Assembly (NCBI GenBank): GCA_029289265.1
Contig: JARFTX010000008.1
Coordinates: 1-64,000 of the forward strand
Origin: Gammaproteobacteria bacterium
GTDB taxonomy: Bacteria; Pseudomonadota; Gammaproteobacteria; Burkholderiales; Rhodocyclaceae
Reading direction: 5' to 3'
Length of the DNA: 64,000 nt
Part shown: positions 17,030 to 26,983 of the stretch, piece after piece
Layout: the number at the start of each line of letters is the position of its first letter
Numbering within the stretch: the stretch's first letter is position 1
Notes under the pieces: model-generated
Seen by the model: only the letters and a program-made list of their open reading frames with translations
What the model was told of the DNA's origin: nothing
Database searches by the model: none
Translations under genes and position numbers: made by a program

Positions 17030-19123
17030 ATGACCTCCCTGCCCAATCGACGCGATAGCGGCCGACATGACATTGCGCTTGCCACCAGGGCTGTTGCCGC
17101 CGTGGCCGTGTTCGTGTGTGCGCCACACGCCGCCGCGCTGACGCTCGGCGAGGTGGCCGCAGTGTCGGCGGTCGGCGAACCCCTGCGCATCGAGATCCTC
17201 GCACCGCAGGCAAGTGTCGACATGGCCGGCGACTGCCTGCGGGTGGTCTCGCCGGACGAGCGCGGCGATGGCATCCCGGCCGTGCGCAGCGGACGCGTGG
17301 CGATCCAGGGGCGCGGCAGCGGCGCGCGAATCGTCGTGACCCAGGCAGCCCCAATGGTCGAGCCGGTGCTGCGGCTGGCCATCGACAACGTCTGCGGCGC
17401 CCGGTTGCGGCGCGAGTACACCCTGCTGCTGGAAGTACCGACCCAGACGCGTATCGCGGCAGCCCCTGCACGACCGACCACGCCTCCGCGGACTCAGGCA
17501 GCCCCGTCGCCACGCCCCCCTGCACCACCGACCGGCGGTCAGGTGTGGACCACCGCACCGGGGGAGTCGCCCGCATCGCTCGCACAGGCCTTGTATCCCC
17601 GCGACGCCGGCGCCCGGCGTGCCTTCATCGACGGCATCGTGCGCGCCAATCCCGGGCGCATTGCCGATCCGGCGGCAGTCCTGCCGGCCGGCACCGAACT
17701 CAGCATCCCCGATCTCGGACGCGTTGCCGCGGCCTCGACCGGGCGCACGGCCGCAGCGGCACAGCGCGCGGGCGCAGCTGCGCGGACCGCGGAGCCGCGC
17801 CCGGCGGCTGACCCGCGAGCGTCCGAGCGGACCCAGGCAAGTGCTGCGCCGGTGCGCGCGCCGGCAACACTGCGCCCGGCCGACCAGCTCGTCCTCGAAG
17901 GCGAGCGCCATGGCGCCGAGCGCATCGGCGGCGAAGGCCGCCCCGACCTGAGCGGCACGGAGACGGCGCAACAGGCCCGGGAGGAGCTCGTCGTCTCCGC
18001 GATCGATCGCACCATCCGAATGCAGATCGAACTGCTGGAGCGCATCCGCAGACTGGAGGAGATTCAGCTCGCTCTGCGCGATCAGGTCACCGATGTGCCT
18101 GTGGCCCCAGCCCCTCAGGCGGCGCCGTCGGGCCAAGCCGGCATGACGCCTGCTCCGGATCAAGCCCCGTCGGCGCGGCTCGACACGCCCCAACCCCGAG
18201 CGGAGACGGCGGCGCAGGCGCCCGGCACATCACCCGCGCCCGCCGCCCCCCCCGCAGCCAGCACCACGCCAGCCCCCGAACCGACGGGCACGTCGCGCAG
18301 TTCCCACATCGCATTGCCAGATTGGGGCATGTGGCCGCTGATGATCGGACTGCTGCTGGCCGCGACGACCGGTGTTTATCTCGCCCGCCGCCGCACGCCG
18401 GCTGAACGGAACGAGACGACCTCAGGCGGATCCGCCGGCGCAACCCCCGCGGCAACAAAATGGGCAGAGGAGCCTGACGACGCCCGCTCCACCCCCCTGG
18501 CGCCCGGGCAGCCCCGCACGAGCGCGGATGCGCTGCGCCCCTACGATTCGCTCGAATGGAACCGGGTCGCGCATCCGCTCGAACCGGAGCACGACGAGAC
18601 CCTGGCACCGATCATCGAGAGTTCCGAGGACATCGAAGAGCACGAGTCCGCCGTCGAACTGGCCGAGATCATGATGAGCTTCGGCCGGGTTCATGGTGCG
18701 GCAGAGACCCTGGCCGACTTCATCCGTGCCAATCCGAGGCGGGCCATCACCCCCTGGATCAAGCTGCTCGAAGCCTACCGCCGCGCCGGCATGCGTCCCG
18801 AATTCGATGCACTGTCACGCCAACTCAACAAGACCTTCAACGTCAAGACTTTCACCTGGGACACTTTCGACGAGGCGCGCAAGCCCTCCAACAGCCTGGA
18901 ACAGCTTCCGCACATCGTGAAGCAACTGGGCGAGCTCTGGGGGACGCGCGAGTGCCAGGCCTATCTCGAGGTGCTGGTGCGGGACAACCGCGACGGCAAG
19001 CGCGAAGGCTTCCCGATCGCGATCATCGACGAGATCCTCATGCTTGCGGCGGTCCTCGAGGATCAGCTCGGGCGCTATCGCCCGACTCAGCCCGACCCGG
19101 TCGAGCAAGCCCCCAAGGGCTGA
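17030..19123 (+). CDS. FimV-like membrane protein with LysM-type region
   Basis: About 697 residues. After an N-terminal signal-like hydrophobic segment, LTLGEVAAVSAVGEPLRIEI matches the N-terminal domain of FimV, the inner-membrane hub of type IV pilus assembly. Residues around 175-235 (TTAPGESPASLAQALYP) look like a LysM peptidoglycan-binding unit. Pro/Ala-rich linkers follow, then a transmembrane helix (MWPLMIGLLLAATTGVYLARRR, about residue 440) and a cytoplasmic acidic tail ending in a TPR-like helical domain. It is shorter than Pseudomonas FimV, and no pil genes adjoin. ATG at 17030 is preferred; TTG at 17024 is in frame. Confidence 0.75.
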   Translation: MTSLPNRRDSGRHDIALATRAVAAVAVFVCAPHAAALTLGEVAAVSAVGEPLRIEILAPQASVDMAGDCLRVVSPDERGDGIPAVRSGRVAIQGRGSGARIVVTQAAPMVEPVLRLAIDNVCGARLRREYTLLLEVPTQTRIAAAPARPTTPPRTQAAPSPRPPAPPTGGQVWTTAPGESPASLAQALYPRDAGARRAFIDGIVRANPGRIADPAAVLPAGTELSIPDLGRVAAASTGRTAAAAQRAGAAARTAEPRPAADPRASERTQASAAPVRAPATLRPADQLVLEGERHGAERIGGEGRPDLSGTETAQQAREELVVSAIDRTIRMQIELLERIRRLEEIQLALRDQVTDVPVAPAPQAAPSGQAGMTPAPDQAPSARLDTPQPRAETAAQAPGTSPAPAAPPAASTTPAPEPTGTSRSSHIALPDWGMWPLMIGLLLAATTGVYLARRRTPAERNETTSGGSAGATPAATKWAEEPDDARSTPLAPGQPRTSADALRPYDSLEWNRVAHPLEPEHDETLAPIIESSEDIEEHESAVELAEIMMSFGRVHGAAETLADFIRANPRRAITPWIKLLEAYRRAGMRPEFDALSRQLNKTFNVKTFTWDTFDEARKPSNSLEQLPHIVKQLGELWGTRECQAYLEVLVRDNRDGKREGFPIAIIDEILMLAAVLEDQLGRYRPTQPDPVEQAPKG

Positions 19124-19262
19124 ACGGCCGGCTCATGCGGGCGCACGCCGCACGTTCACGGCAGGCGCGTCCGCCCCTCTGGGCGAACCGGGTAGCGTCC
19201 AGGGACCAATCGGGCGGCGGGTTCGCGCTGGAAGATCGATGTCGCCGGCCGGGACTTCCGCC

Positions 19263-20009
19263 TCATACAGGGTTGTCGATGTCTGCAAACCGGGCTGAGA
19301 GCCCGAGCGTGCCGGCCAGGTGGCCGGCGAGCGCCTTGGCACCGTAACGCTCGGTGGCGTGGTGGCCGGCCGCAAGATAGGGTACGCCGGACTCGCGAGC
19401 GAGATGCACCGTCTGTTCTGAGATCTCGCCCGACACGTACAGATCCGCACCCGCAAGAATGGCCTGTTCGAAGTAGCCCTGCGCGCCGCCGGTGCACCAG
19501 GCGATGCGCTGCACCACCCGTTCGCCGTCACCGACCAGCATGGGCTCGCGCCCGAGCCGCGCCGCCAGCGCCCGCGCAAGCTGCCAGGCGGGCTCGGGTC
19601 GCTCCGGCGCGCCGATCCAGCCCAGATCCTGGTCGCCGAAGGCGGCCCGCCCGCTCCAGCCGGCAAGCCGGCCAAGTTGCGCGTTGTTGCCCAACTCAGG
19701 GTGAGCGTCGAGCGGCAGATGGTAGGCGAACAAACTGATGTCGTGCGCAAGCAACGTCGCCAGCCGGCGCTTGCGCACGCCGGTCACGCGGCCATCCTCG
19801 CCACGCCAGAACCAGCCGTGATGAACCACGATCGCATCGGCGCCTTCGGCCACGGCGCGATCGAGCAGCGCCTGGCTGGCCGTGACCCCGCACAGCACGC
19901 TCCGGACCTCAGGGCGTCCTTCCACTTGCAGGCCGTTTGGGCAATAATCCTTGAAGCGCGCCACATCCAGCAAGCTGTCCAGATGATCGCGCAACGCCGT
20001 GACATGCAT
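19263..20009 (-). CDS. Nif3-like dinuclear metal centre protein (YbgI family)
   Basis: A 248-residue member of the NIF3/YbgI family, often labelled GTP cyclohydrolase 1 type 2 although the physiological reaction is unclear. Metal-ligand motifs are visible: HHGWFWRGE (paired His), the Asp in YHLPLDAHPELGNNAQLG, and HHATERYG near the end, together forming the dinuclear site. The N-terminal YCPNGLQVEG is diagnostic. It converges with the FimV-like gene and diverges from the DegS-like protease, so it appears monocistronic. Confidence 0.9.
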   Translation of the reverse strand: MHVTALRDHLDSLLDVARFKDYCPNGLQVEGRPEVRSVLCGVTASQALLDRAVAEGADAIVVHHGWFWRGEDGRVTGVRKRRLATLLAHDISLFAYHLPLDAHPELGNNAQLGRLAGWSGRAAFGDQDLGWIGAPERPEPAWQLARALAARLGREPMLVGDGERVVQRIAWCTGGAQGYFEQAILAGADLYVSGEISEQTVHLARESGVPYLAAGHHATERYGAKALAGHLAGTLGLSARFADIDNPV

Positions 20010-20062
20010 GGCTTCCCGTCCCTCTCTCTTGTTCCGGTGTTCCTGGGTTCCGAGCCGAGATT

Positions 20063-21223
20063 ATGCGCCGACTGTGGCTGGTTTTCGCCCAGGCCGTAAC
20101 GGTCAGCGTTGCGGTCCTGTTTGCTCTCAACGCGCTCAAGCCCGAGTGGCTGCGCCCGAACGCGCCCGTATCGGTGGTGGCCATCCGCGAAGCGGCCGAT
20201 CCGAATGGCGGCGTTCCGGCCGTTCCACGCAGTTCTTATGCCGCGGCCGTCGAACGCTCGATGCCCGCCGTCGTGCAGATCTTCACCAGCCGGGAAGTCG
20301 CCGCCCGGCGCAACCCGCTGGTCGATGATTCCATCTTTCGCCACTTCTTCGGCGAGCAAGAGGGCACGCCGCGCCAGAGCCCCTCAGGCCTGGGCTCGGG
20401 CGTGATCGTCAGCGCCGACGGATTCATCCTCACCAACAATCACGTGATCGAGACGGCCGACGGCATCGAGGTTGCGCTCGACGACGGGCGCAAGTTCCCG
20501 GCACGCATGATCGGCCGCGACCCCGAGACCGACCTCGCCGTGCTCAAGGTCGACGGCGCGGCAGCACTGCCCGCGATCACGCTTGCGAGCAGCGACGCGC
20601 TTCGTGTCGGTGACGTGGTCCTCGCGATCGGCAATCCGTTCGGCGTCGGGCAGACCGTAACCATGGGCATCGTCTCCGGACTGGGACGCACGAGCCTGCG
20701 CATCAGCACCTTCGAGGACTACATCCAGACCGACGCCGCGATCAATCCGGGCAACTCCGGTGGCGCGCTGGTCGACGCGGCCGGCAATCTGGTCGGCATC
20801 AATACGGCGATCTTCTCGCGCTCGGGCGGTTCGATGGGGATCGGCTTTGCCATTCCGGTATCGCTCGCGCGCAACGTGCTGGAGCAGATCGTCACCACGG
20901 GCGAGGTCACCCGCGGCTGGGTGGGCGTCGAGATCCAGGACCTGACGCCCGAGTTGGCCGAGTCCTTCGGCATCGCCAGCGCGAGCGGCGCGCTGATCGC
21001 AGGGGTCCTGCGCGGCAGCCCGGCCGAACGTGCCGGCATCCGTCCCGGCGACGTGCTCGTGGATCTGAATGGCCAGAGCGTGCGCGGACCGAAGGAAATG
21101 CTCGAGATGGTCGCGGCCCTGGCACCCGGCCAGCAGGCCCAGTTCGGTGTCGTGCGCGGGAATCGCAAGCTCGACCTGCGCGTCGAGATCGGCCGCCGCC
21201 CGACGCCCGCCAACCCGCGCTGA
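20063..21223 (+). CDS. DegS/HtrA-like periplasmic serine protease
   Basis: A 386-residue HtrA-family protease anchored by one N-terminal transmembrane helix (about residues 5-27). The trypsin-like domain has the triad His127 (TNNHVI), Asp157 (ETDLAVL) and Ser232 (GNSGGAL). A single PDZ domain follows (about 285-380; AERAGIRPGDVLVDLNG). One PDZ and a membrane anchor resemble DegS, which senses misfolded outer-membrane proteins and triggers the sigma-E response, but the gene is labelled DegQ- or AlgW-like in some genomes. It converges on tatC with ten bases between stops and no terminator hairpin. Confidence 0.88.
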   Translation: MRRLWLVFAQAVTVSVAVLFALNALKPEWLRPNAPVSVVAIREAADPNGGVPAVPRSSYAAAVERSMPAVVQIFTSREVAARRNPLVDDSIFRHFFGEQEGTPRQSPSGLGSGVIVSADGFILTNNHVIETADGIEVALDDGRKFPARMIGRDPETDLAVLKVDGAAALPAITLASSDALRVGDVVLAIGNPFGVGQTVTMGIVSGLGRTSLRISTFEDYIQTDAAINPGNSGGALVDAAGNLVGINTAIFSRSGGSMGIGFAIPVSLARNVLEQIVTTGEVTRGWVGVEIQDLTPELAESFGIASASGALIAGVLRGSPAERAGIRPGDVLVDLNGQSVRGPKEMLEMVAALAPGQQAQFGVVRGNRKLDLRVEIGRRPTPANPR

Positions 21224-21233
21224 TCGCGCGCGC

Positions 21234-22043
21234 CTACTTCCCGTCTCGCTCCGCCGTCTCGGCGCCATCGATGGCGCGCGGCGCGGATCCGTCGCCCTGG
21301 GGCGTGTCGTCGGCGGCGACCGGCTCGGGCTTCTTGCCCGACATCCGGGCGATCAGGATACCGACCTCGTAGAGCAGGATCATCGGCACCGCGAGCATGA
21401 ACTGCGAGATCACGTCGGGCGGCGTGATGATCGCGGCGATCACGAAGGCGCCGACGATGACGTAGGGCCGCGCCTCCTTCAGCTTGTCGACCCCGACGAC
21501 GCCCGCCTTGACCAACAGGACGACCGCGACCGGGACCTCGAAGGTGATTCCGAAAGCCAGGAACAGGGTCATCACGAAGGACAAATACTGCTCGATGTCC
21601 GGCGCCGGCACGATGCTCTTGGGGGCGAACTCGGCGATGAAGGCGAACACCGTGCCGAAGACGAAAAAGTAGCAGAACGCCATGCCGAGGATGAAGAGCA
21701 GGGTGCTGCCCACCACCAAGGGCAAACCGACGCGGCGCTCGTGCGAGTACAGGCCCGGCGCGATGAACGCCCACGCCTGGTAGAGCACGTAAGGCAGGGC
21801 GATCAGGAAGGCGACCAGCAGCGTGACCTTGACCGGGACGAAGAAGGGCGTGACGACGCCGGTGGCGATCATGTTGGTGCCCTGCGGCAACGTGTTCATC
21901 ATCGGCAGCGCGAGAATGTCGTACAGTTCGCCCGCCCATGGCATCAGCACGACGAACAGCACCAGCACGACGATGACGGCACGCAGCAGCCGGTCGCGCA
22001 GCTCGATCAGGTGGGAGATGAAGGTTTCCTGCTGAGCGTTCAT
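21234..22043 (-). CDS. tatC: Twin-arginine translocase subunit TatC
   Basis: A 269-residue inner-membrane protein with six predicted helices. It is the Tat receptor that binds twin-arginine signal peptides and exports folded proteins. FISHLIELRDRLLRA at the N-terminus and the FGITFEVPV region with its conserved Glu are the family marks. The C-terminal tail (from about residue 235) is charged and variable. It overlaps tatB by four bases and is the last gene of the tatABC group. Confidence 0.97.
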   Translation of the reverse strand: MNAQQETFISHLIELRDRLLRAVIVVLVLFVVLMPWAGELYDILALPMMNTLPQGTNMIATGVVTPFFVPVKVTLLVAFLIALPYVLYQAWAFIAPGLYSHERRVGLPLVVGSTLLFILGMAFCYFFVFGTVFAFIAEFAPKSIVPAPDIEQYLSFVMTLFLAFGITFEVPVAVVLLVKAGVVGVDKLKEARPYVIVGAFVIAAIITPPDVISQFMLAVPMILLYEVGILIARMSGKKPEPVAADDTPQGDGSAPRAIDGAETAERDGK

Positions 22044-22582
22044 GGCTTGCCCGTGTCGGAACGCGGAGCGGCGGGCTTGTCCTCGAGGCCGAGATCGAGC
22101 TGCGCCTCATGCCTGCTCTCGCGCGCGGGGTCCTCGGTGCGCGGCGCCGAGCCATTGGTGTCGCCATCGAACGCGGCCGCTTCGAGGGCCGGGCCGACCG
22201 ATCGGTCCTCAACCGGCGCAGCGCCGGTCAACTCCGCAGCCGGTCCATCCGGTGCCGAGGCGCTTGTGGGCGCCGCATCGACGGTTAGACTCTCGCGCAC
22301 CTCGGAAGCCGTCTTGCCGAGGTCGGACTCGACCTTGGCCATCTGGCTGCGCACCGAGGTTTCGATGTCGCGGGCCTGCTTCTCGACTTCCTGCTGCAGC
22401 TTCTTCAGATCCTCGATCTGCATCTCGCGCTGGATGTCGGATTTGACGTCGGAGACATAGCGCTGGAGCCGTCCGAGCATATGGCCGGCAGTGCGTGCGA
22501 CCTTCGGCAGCCGTTCGGGGCCGACGACGATGAGCGCCACCATCGCGATGAGGATCAGCTCGGAGAATCCGAAATCGAACAT
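22040..22582 (-). CDS. tatB: Twin-arginine translocase subunit TatB
   Basis: A 180-residue protein with one N-terminal membrane helix (MFDFGFSELILIAMVALIVV), the GPERLPKVART hinge, an amphipathic helix and a long disordered acidic Pro/Ala-rich tail. With TatC it forms the signal-peptide receptor. It lies 98 bases downstream of tatA and overlaps tatC by four bases, indicating coupled translation. Confidence 0.96.
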   Translation of the reverse strand: MFDFGFSELILIAMVALIVVGPERLPKVARTAGHMLGRLQRYVSDVKSDIQREMQIEDLKKLQQEVEKQARDIETSVRSQMAKVESDLGKTASEVRESLTVDAAPTSASAPDGPAAELTGAAPVEDRSVGPALEAAAFDGDTNGSAPRTEDPARESRHEAQLDLGLEDKPAAPRSDTGKP

Positions 22583-22680
22583 GAGGGATTTTTGTGCGGT
22601 ACGCGCCTCACGGCGCGCGGCACATCAGAAGTCAGGGAATTGCGGGGTCGCGACCCCACGGGCCGGGGCATCCTCCCCGG

Positions 22681-22911
22681 TCAGGAACCGACCTTGTCGG
22701 ACTTCTCCTTGACTTCGGCGTCGATGGTCTTTTCCTTGGCGATGCGCTGCTGCTCGCTCTCGGCGCCGGCATCGCCTTCCTTCATGCCTTCCTTGAAACC
22801 TTTCACTGCGCCCCCGAGATCCGAGCCGATGTTGCGCAGTTTCTTGGTGCCGAAAACCAGCATGACGATGATCAGGACGATCAGCCAATGCCAGATGCTG
22901 AATGAACCCAT
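22681..22911 (-). CDS. tatA: Twin-arginine translocase subunit TatA
   Basis: A 76-residue single-helix protein ([21 protein letters not shown]) followed by the conserved [19 protein letters not shown] amphipathic helix. It oligomerises to form the Tat export pathway. It starts ten bases after the HIT-protein stop, so the tat genes are probably co-transcribed with the end of the his cluster, an arrangement usual in betaproteobacteria. Confidence 0.97.
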   Translation of the reverse strand: MGSFSIWHWLIVLIIVMLVFGTKKLRNIGSDLGGAVKGFKEGMKEGDAGAESEQQRIAKEKTIDAEVKEKSDKVGS

Positions 22912-22921
22912 TACGCTCTCC

Positions 22922-23269
22922 TCAATACTTCAACATGGGCGGAAGCACCTCCGGCCCGCCGACGATGTGGACATGAAGATGATACACCTCCTGCCTTCCC
23001 ACCCGTCCGGTGTTGATTATGGTCCGGAAGCCGTCGGCGCATCCTTGCTCTCGGGCAAGTTTTCCAGCGACGACCATCACTTTCCCGATCGCCGCCTCGT
23101 GTTCGGGCTGCAGGTCCGCCATCGACGGGATGTGCATTTTCGGGATCACCAGAAAGTGCACGGGCGCAATCGGATGGATGTCGTGGAATGCGACCACGTC
23201 ATCGTCCTCATGGATCTTCTTGGCCGGGATCTCGCCCCGGACGATCTTGCAGAAAATGCAGTCGGTCAT
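22922..23269 (-). CDS. HIT family nucleotide hydrolase (HinT-like)
   Basis: A 115-residue histidine-triad protein. The active-site motif HLHVHIVGG and the N-terminal [15 protein letters not shown] are both present, as in HinT phosphoramidases that hydrolyse aminoacyl- or lysyl-AMP-type substrates. ATG at 23269 with GAGGACG upstream is preferred to a start nine codons earlier that overlaps hisE. It sits between hisE and tatA on one strand with very short spacers. Confidence 0.94.
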   Translation of the reverse strand: MTDCIFCKIVRGEIPAKKIHEDDDVVAFHDIHPIAPVHFLVIPKMHIPSMADLQPEHEAAIGKVMVVAGKLAREQGCADGFRTIINTGRVGRQEVYHLHVHIVGGPEVLPPMLKY

Positions 23270-23279
23270 GGCGACGTCC

Positions 23280-23609
23280 TCATTCTTGGGCGGCACGGGA
23301 CTTCTTCTCGTCGATGCCGGAGATGCCCTCGCGGCGTCTAAACTCGACCAGCACGTCGTCGACCGAGAGGCCCATGTGGTGGAGCAGGATCAGCGAGTGA
23401 AACCACAGGTCGGTCGCCTCCCACACCAAGTGGCGCATGTCCTTGTCCTTGGCGGCCATGATGAGTTCGGCGGCCTCTTCTGCGACCTTCTTGCAGATCG
23501 CGTCCGTACCCTTGGTGTAGAGGCTCGACACGTAGGACGAATCGGCATCCGCCTTCTTGCGCTCGGCCAGCGTGGCCGAGACCCGGTGCAGCACTTCGAT
23601 GTCGATCAT
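23280..23609 (-). CDS. hisE: Phosphoribosyl-ATP pyrophosphatase
   Basis: A 109-residue MazG-like enzyme for step two of histidine synthesis, hydrolysing phosphoribosyl-ATP to phosphoribosyl-AMP. The helical motifs [15 protein letters not shown] and [16 protein letters not shown] carry the metal-binding acidic residues. The ATG at 23609 overlaps the hisI stop (ATGA). HisE and HisI are separate proteins here, not the fused HisIE of enterics. Confidence 0.97.
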   Translation of the reverse strand: MIDIEVLHRVSATLAERKKADADSSYVSSLYTKGTDAICKKVAEEAAELIMAAKDKDMRHLVWEATDLWFHSLILLHHMGLSVDDVLVEFRRREGISGIDEKKSRAAQE

Positions 23610-24001
23610 TTGTAGATGTCCTCGGGGGCTTTCAGTACGGGTTCGACCACTTGCCAGGTGCCGTCGGCGAGGTGGCGCTGAAAAAAGCAGCTGTGCCGGC
23701 CGGTATGGCAGGCGATGCCGCCGGCCTGTTCGACCTTGAGCAGGATCACGTCGTTGTCGCAATCGGTGCGGATCTCGACCACCTTCTGGATATGGCCGGA
23801 CTCCTCGCCCTTGTGCCAGAGTTTGCGCCGCGAGCGCGACCAGAATACGGCCTCGCCCAGTTCGGCCGTTCGCTGCAAGGCGTCGCGGTTCATCCAGGCG
23901 AACATCAGCACGTCGCCGCTCGAGGCCTCCTGAACCACCACCGGCACGAGGCCGTGGTCGTCCCACTTGATCTCGTTGAGCCATTTGGTGGCATTGCTCA
24001 T
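23606..24001 (-). CDS. hisI: Phosphoribosyl-AMP cyclohydrolase
   Basis: A 131-residue zinc and magnesium enzyme opening the adenine ring of phosphoribosyl-AMP, step three of the histidine pathway. Diagnostic segments are [29 protein letters not shown] and the metal ligands in [11 protein letters not shown] and [10 protein letters not shown]. It overlaps hisF and hisE by four bases each, consistent with tight coupling. Confidence 0.97.
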   Translation of the reverse strand: MSNATKWLNEIKWDDHGLVPVVVQEASSGDVLMFAWMNRDALQRTAELGEAVFWSRSRRKLWHKGEESGHIQKVVEIRTDCDNDVILLKVEQAGGIACHTGRHSCFFQRHLADGTWQVVEPVLKAPEDIYK

Positions 24002-24756
24002 AGCCTCACCTCGATGCCGCGGCTGCGCATCAGCTCTTTGGCTTCGCGCACCGTGTGTTCGCCGAAATGGAAGATGCTCGCCGCGAGCACGGCGTCGGCA
24101 TGGCCCTCGGAGACGCCGTCGACGAGATGCTCTAGGCTGCCGACACCGCCACTGGCGATCACCGGCACCGGCACGGCGTCGGAGACTGCGCGCGTGAGCG
24201 CCAGGTCGAAACCCTGGCGCGTGCCGTCCCGGTCCATGCTGGTCAGCAGGATCTCGCCCGCGCCGAGCTCGGCGACGCGAACAGCCCACTCGATCGCATC
24301 GAGCCCGGTGTTGTTGCGCCCGCCGTGAGTGAATACCTGCCATCGTCCCGGTGCGGTCTGCTTGGCATCGATCGCGACGACAATGCACTGGCTGCCGACC
24401 TTGCCGGCCGCATCGGCGACGACCTGCGGGTTGTTGACCGCGGCGGTGTTGATGCTGACCTTGTCGGCGCCGGCATTCAGCAGCCGCCGCACATCCTCGA
24501 CGCTGCGCACGCCGCCACCGACGGTGAGCGGGATGAAGACCTCCTCGGCGACCTGCTCGACGACGTGCAGGATGATGTCGCGCGCATCGGAACTGGCCGT
24601 GATGTCGAGAAAGGTGATCTCGTCGGCGCCTTGCTCGTCGTAGCGGCGCGCGATCTCGACCGGATCGCCGGCATCGCGCAGTTCGACGAAGTTCACGCCC
24701 TTGACGACTCGACCGGCGTTCACGTCGAGACAGGGAATGATGCGCTTGGCGAGCAT
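23998..24756 (-). CDS. hisF: Imidazole glycerol phosphate synthase cyclase subunit
   Basis: A 252-residue beta/alpha barrel. With the glutaminase HisH it forms imidazole glycerol phosphate and AICAR from PRFAR. The catalytic aspartates lie in [15 protein letters not shown] (Asp11) and VVAIDAKQ (about Asp130); phosphate-binding GGGVRS and ASGGVGS loops are present. The start codon shares one base with the hisA stop (TGATG). Confidence 0.98.
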   Translation of the reverse strand: MLAKRIIPCLDVNAGRVVKGVNFVELRDAGDPVEIARRYDEQGADEITFLDITASSDARDIILHVVEQVAEEVFIPLTVGGGVRSVEDVRRLLNAGADKVSINTAAVNNPQVVADAAGKVGSQCIVVAIDAKQTAPGRWQVFTHGGRNNTGLDAIEWAVRVAELGAGEILLTSMDRDGTRQGFDLALTRAVSDAVPVPVIASGGVGSLEHLVDGVSEGHADAVLAASIFHFGEHTVREAKELMRSRGIEVRL

Positions 24757-25502
24757 CAGGCGGCGCCGTTCAGTTCGTCGGCGCGCGCCTGGGCCGCGGC
24801 GAAGTCGAGCGTGCCCTCGTAGATCGCCCGCCCCGTGATCGCACCCATGATGCCCTCGTCCTCGACCGCGCACAGCGCCTCGATGTCGGCGAGCGTGGCG
24901 ATGCCGCCGCTGGCGATCACGGGGATGCGCAGTGCCTGGGCGAGCCGCACGGTCGCCTCGACATTGACCCCACTGAGCATCCCGTCGCGGCCGATGTCGG
25001 TGTAGACGACCGCCTCGACGCCGTAGTCCTCGTACTTCTGCGCGAGATCCACGACGTCGTGGCCGGTCATCTTCGACCAGCCGTCGGTCGCGACCTTGCC
25101 GTCGCGGGCATCGAGTCCGACGATGATGTGGCCGGGGAAGGCACCGCAGGCGTCGTGCAGGAAACCGGGGTTCTTGACCGCGGCGGTGCCGATGATGACG
25201 TAGGAGATGCCGCTGTCGAGGTAGCGCTCGATGGTGTCGAGGTCGCGGATACCGCCGCCGAGCTGCACAGGAATGTCGTTGCCGACCGCCTCGACGATCG
25301 CGCGGATCGCCTCCTCGTTCTTCGGCTTGCCGGCGAAAGCGCCGTTGAGATCCACCAGGTGCAGGCGTCGCGCGCCCTGCTCTACCCAGTGCCGGGCCAT
25401 CGCGCCCGGATCCTCGGAGAACACCGTGGCGTCGTCCATTTCACCCTGTTTGAGGCGGACGCAGTGGCCGTCCTTGAGGTCGATAGCGGGAATCAGCAAC
25501 AT
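24756..25502 (-). CDS. hisA: ProFAR isomerase
   Basis: A 248-residue beta/alpha barrel that isomerises the aminoaldose ProFAR to the aminoketose PRFAR, step four of the pathway. The catalytic Asp is in [18 protein letters not shown] and the second in [11 protein letters not shown]; both phosphate-binding half-barrel loops are seen (QLGGGIRD and IASGGI). I start at MLLIPAID (25502); the longer upstream frame is not family-like. It follows hisH by 55 bases. Confidence 0.98.
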   Translation of the reverse strand: MLLIPAIDLKDGHCVRLKQGEMDDATVFSEDPGAMARHWVEQGARRLHLVDLNGAFAGKPKNEEAIRAIVEAVGNDIPVQLGGGIRDLDTIERYLDSGISYVIIGTAAVKNPGFLHDACGAFPGHIIVGLDARDGKVATDGWSKMTGHDVVDLAQKYEDYGVEAVVYTDIGRDGMLSGVNVEATVRLAQALRIPVIASGGIATLADIEALCAVEDEGIMGAITGRAIYEGTLDFAAAQARADELNGAA

Positions 25503-25557
25503 ACCGGGATGGGGCTCAGCAAGGGTTAGAGACTTGAAAATGGGCCCGGGATGCGTT

Positions 25558-26199
25558 TCACGGCGCCCAGGCGATGAAGTTGGCAAGCAGACGCAGACCG
25601 GCCTGCGCGCTCTTTTCGGGGTGGAACTGCACTGCGAAAATATTATCCCGCGCTACGGCACTGGTAAACCGTGCGCCATATTCGGTTTCCGCGACACTCA
25701 ACTCAGGGCTGTCCGGTACGACGTGATAGCTGTGCACGAAATAGAAACGCTCGTCGTCGGGGATGCCGTCCCAGAGGGCATGCGGTCGCCGCTGCTGCAC
25801 TTCATTCCAGCCCATGTGCGGAACCTTGAGGTGACCGCCGCCGGGTGCGGGCATGGTCTCGGCCGGCGGGAAGCGCACGACTTCGCCGGGCAAGATGCCC
25901 AAACCCGGCACGTCGCCCTCGGCGCTGTGCGCGAAGAGCATCTGCTGGCCGATGCAGATGCCGAGAAAGGGTTTCGATGCGGCGGCCTCCAGCACTGCGC
26001 CGCGCAGGCCGCGCGCATCGAGCTCGCGCATGCAATCCGGCATCGCACCCTGCCCGGGAAAGACCACGCGGCGTGCCGCCGACACGACCGCCGGGTCGGA
26101 TGTGACCACCACGGCCAGATCCGGTGCCACGTGCTCGACCGCCTTGTGCACCGAGCGCAGATTGCCCATGCCGTAGTCAATGATGGCCACGTCGGTCAT
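25558..26199 (-). CDS. hisH: Imidazole glycerol phosphate synthase glutaminase subunit
   Basis: A 213-residue class I glutamine amidotransferase supplying ammonia to HisF. The nucleophile Cys is in [11 protein letters not shown] and the His-Glu pair in [12 protein letters not shown]. The N-terminus [11 protein letters not shown] and the Val-based oxyanion strand are typical. It lies 44 bases after hisB on the same strand. Confidence 0.98.
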   Translation of the reverse strand: MTDVAIIDYGMGNLRSVHKAVEHVAPDLAVVVTSDPAVVSAARRVVFPGQGAMPDCMRELDARGLRGAVLEAAASKPFLGICIGQQMLFAHSAEGDVPGLGILPGEVVRFPPAETMPAPGGGHLKVPHMGWNEVQQRRPHALWDGIPDDERFYFVHSYHVVPDSPELSVAETEYGARFTSAVARDNIFAVQFHPEKSAQAGLRLLANFIAWAP

Positions 26200-26243
26200 C
26201 GCCGTCTCACTCTCTCTGATTTACCGAGCACATCCGGACGCGC

Positions 26244-26831
26244 TCAGAGCGCCCCCTTGGTCGAGGGCACGGCTCCGGCTGCGCGCTCGTCGAGCTCCGC
26301 CGCCATGCGCAGGGCGCGCCCGAAGGCCTTGAAGATCGTCTCGCACTGATGATGGGCGTTGTCGCCGCGCAGGTTGTCGATGTGCAGCGTCACGCCGGCA
26401 TGATTGACGAAGCCCTGGAAGAACTCGCGGGCGAGATCGACATCGAAGTTGCCGATTCGCGCGCGCGTGTAGGCGACGAAGTAGTGCAATCCGGGCCGAC
26501 CCGAGAAATCGACGACCACGCGCGACAGCGCTTCATCCAGCGGCACGTAGGCATGGCCGTAGCGGCGCACGCCGCGCTTGTCGCCGAGCGCCCGGGCAAA
26601 GGCCTGGCCGAGCGTGATCCCGACATCCTCGACCGTATGATGGTCGTCGATATGCGTATCGCCTTCGGCGATGATGTCGAGGTCGATCGCGCCGTGGCGG
26701 GCGATCTGGTCGAGCATGTGGTCGAAGAACGGCACGCCGGTGGCGAGATTCGCCTTGCCGGTGCCGTCCAGGTCGAGCTTGACCGTGATCCGGGTTTCCA
26801 GGGTATTGCGGGTGACTTCGGCTTGGCGCAT
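26244..26831 (-). CDS. hisB: Imidazoleglycerol-phosphate dehydratase
   Basis: A 195-residue manganese enzyme for step six of histidine synthesis, the monofunctional dehydratase without the phosphatase domain of enteric HisB. Metal-binding clusters [27 protein letters not shown] and [17 protein letters not shown] are intact. ATG at 26831 fits the family start. Because hisC upstream is inverted, hisB must be served by its own promoter, or by transcription passing antisense through hisC. Confidence 0.97.
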   Translation of the reverse strand: MRQAEVTRNTLETRITVKLDLDGTGKANLATGVPFFDHMLDQIARHGAIDLDIIAEGDTHIDDHHTVEDVGITLGQAFARALGDKRGVRRYGHAYVPLDEALSRVVVDFSGRPGLHYFVAYTRARIGNFDVDLAREFFQGFVNHAGVTLHIDNLRGDNAHHQCETIFKAFGRALRMAAELDERAAGAVPSTKGAL

Positions 26832-26881
26832 CGCGTCGGATCTGTTGGGATGGAAGTGCGGGTCCGTCGGGACCGAACGCC

Positions 26882-26912
26882 ATGATAACATCGCAGCACC
26901 AGCGCTCGACAA
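26882..26912 (-). promoter_or_regulatory. Candidate promoter for hisBHAFIE
   Basis: On the minus strand TTGTCG (26907-26912) and TATCAT (26882-26887) are separated by 19 bases, about 50 bases upstream of hisB. The spacer is a little long. It lies in the 152-base divergent gap between hisB and hisC, exactly where an internal promoter would now be required. Confidence 0.35.
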
Positions 26913-26983
26913 TCGCGCGTCGGCGCCACGACGCGGCCGGGCTGGCGCGGCCTCCCCTCGAACATTCTCGATCACATCCCGCA

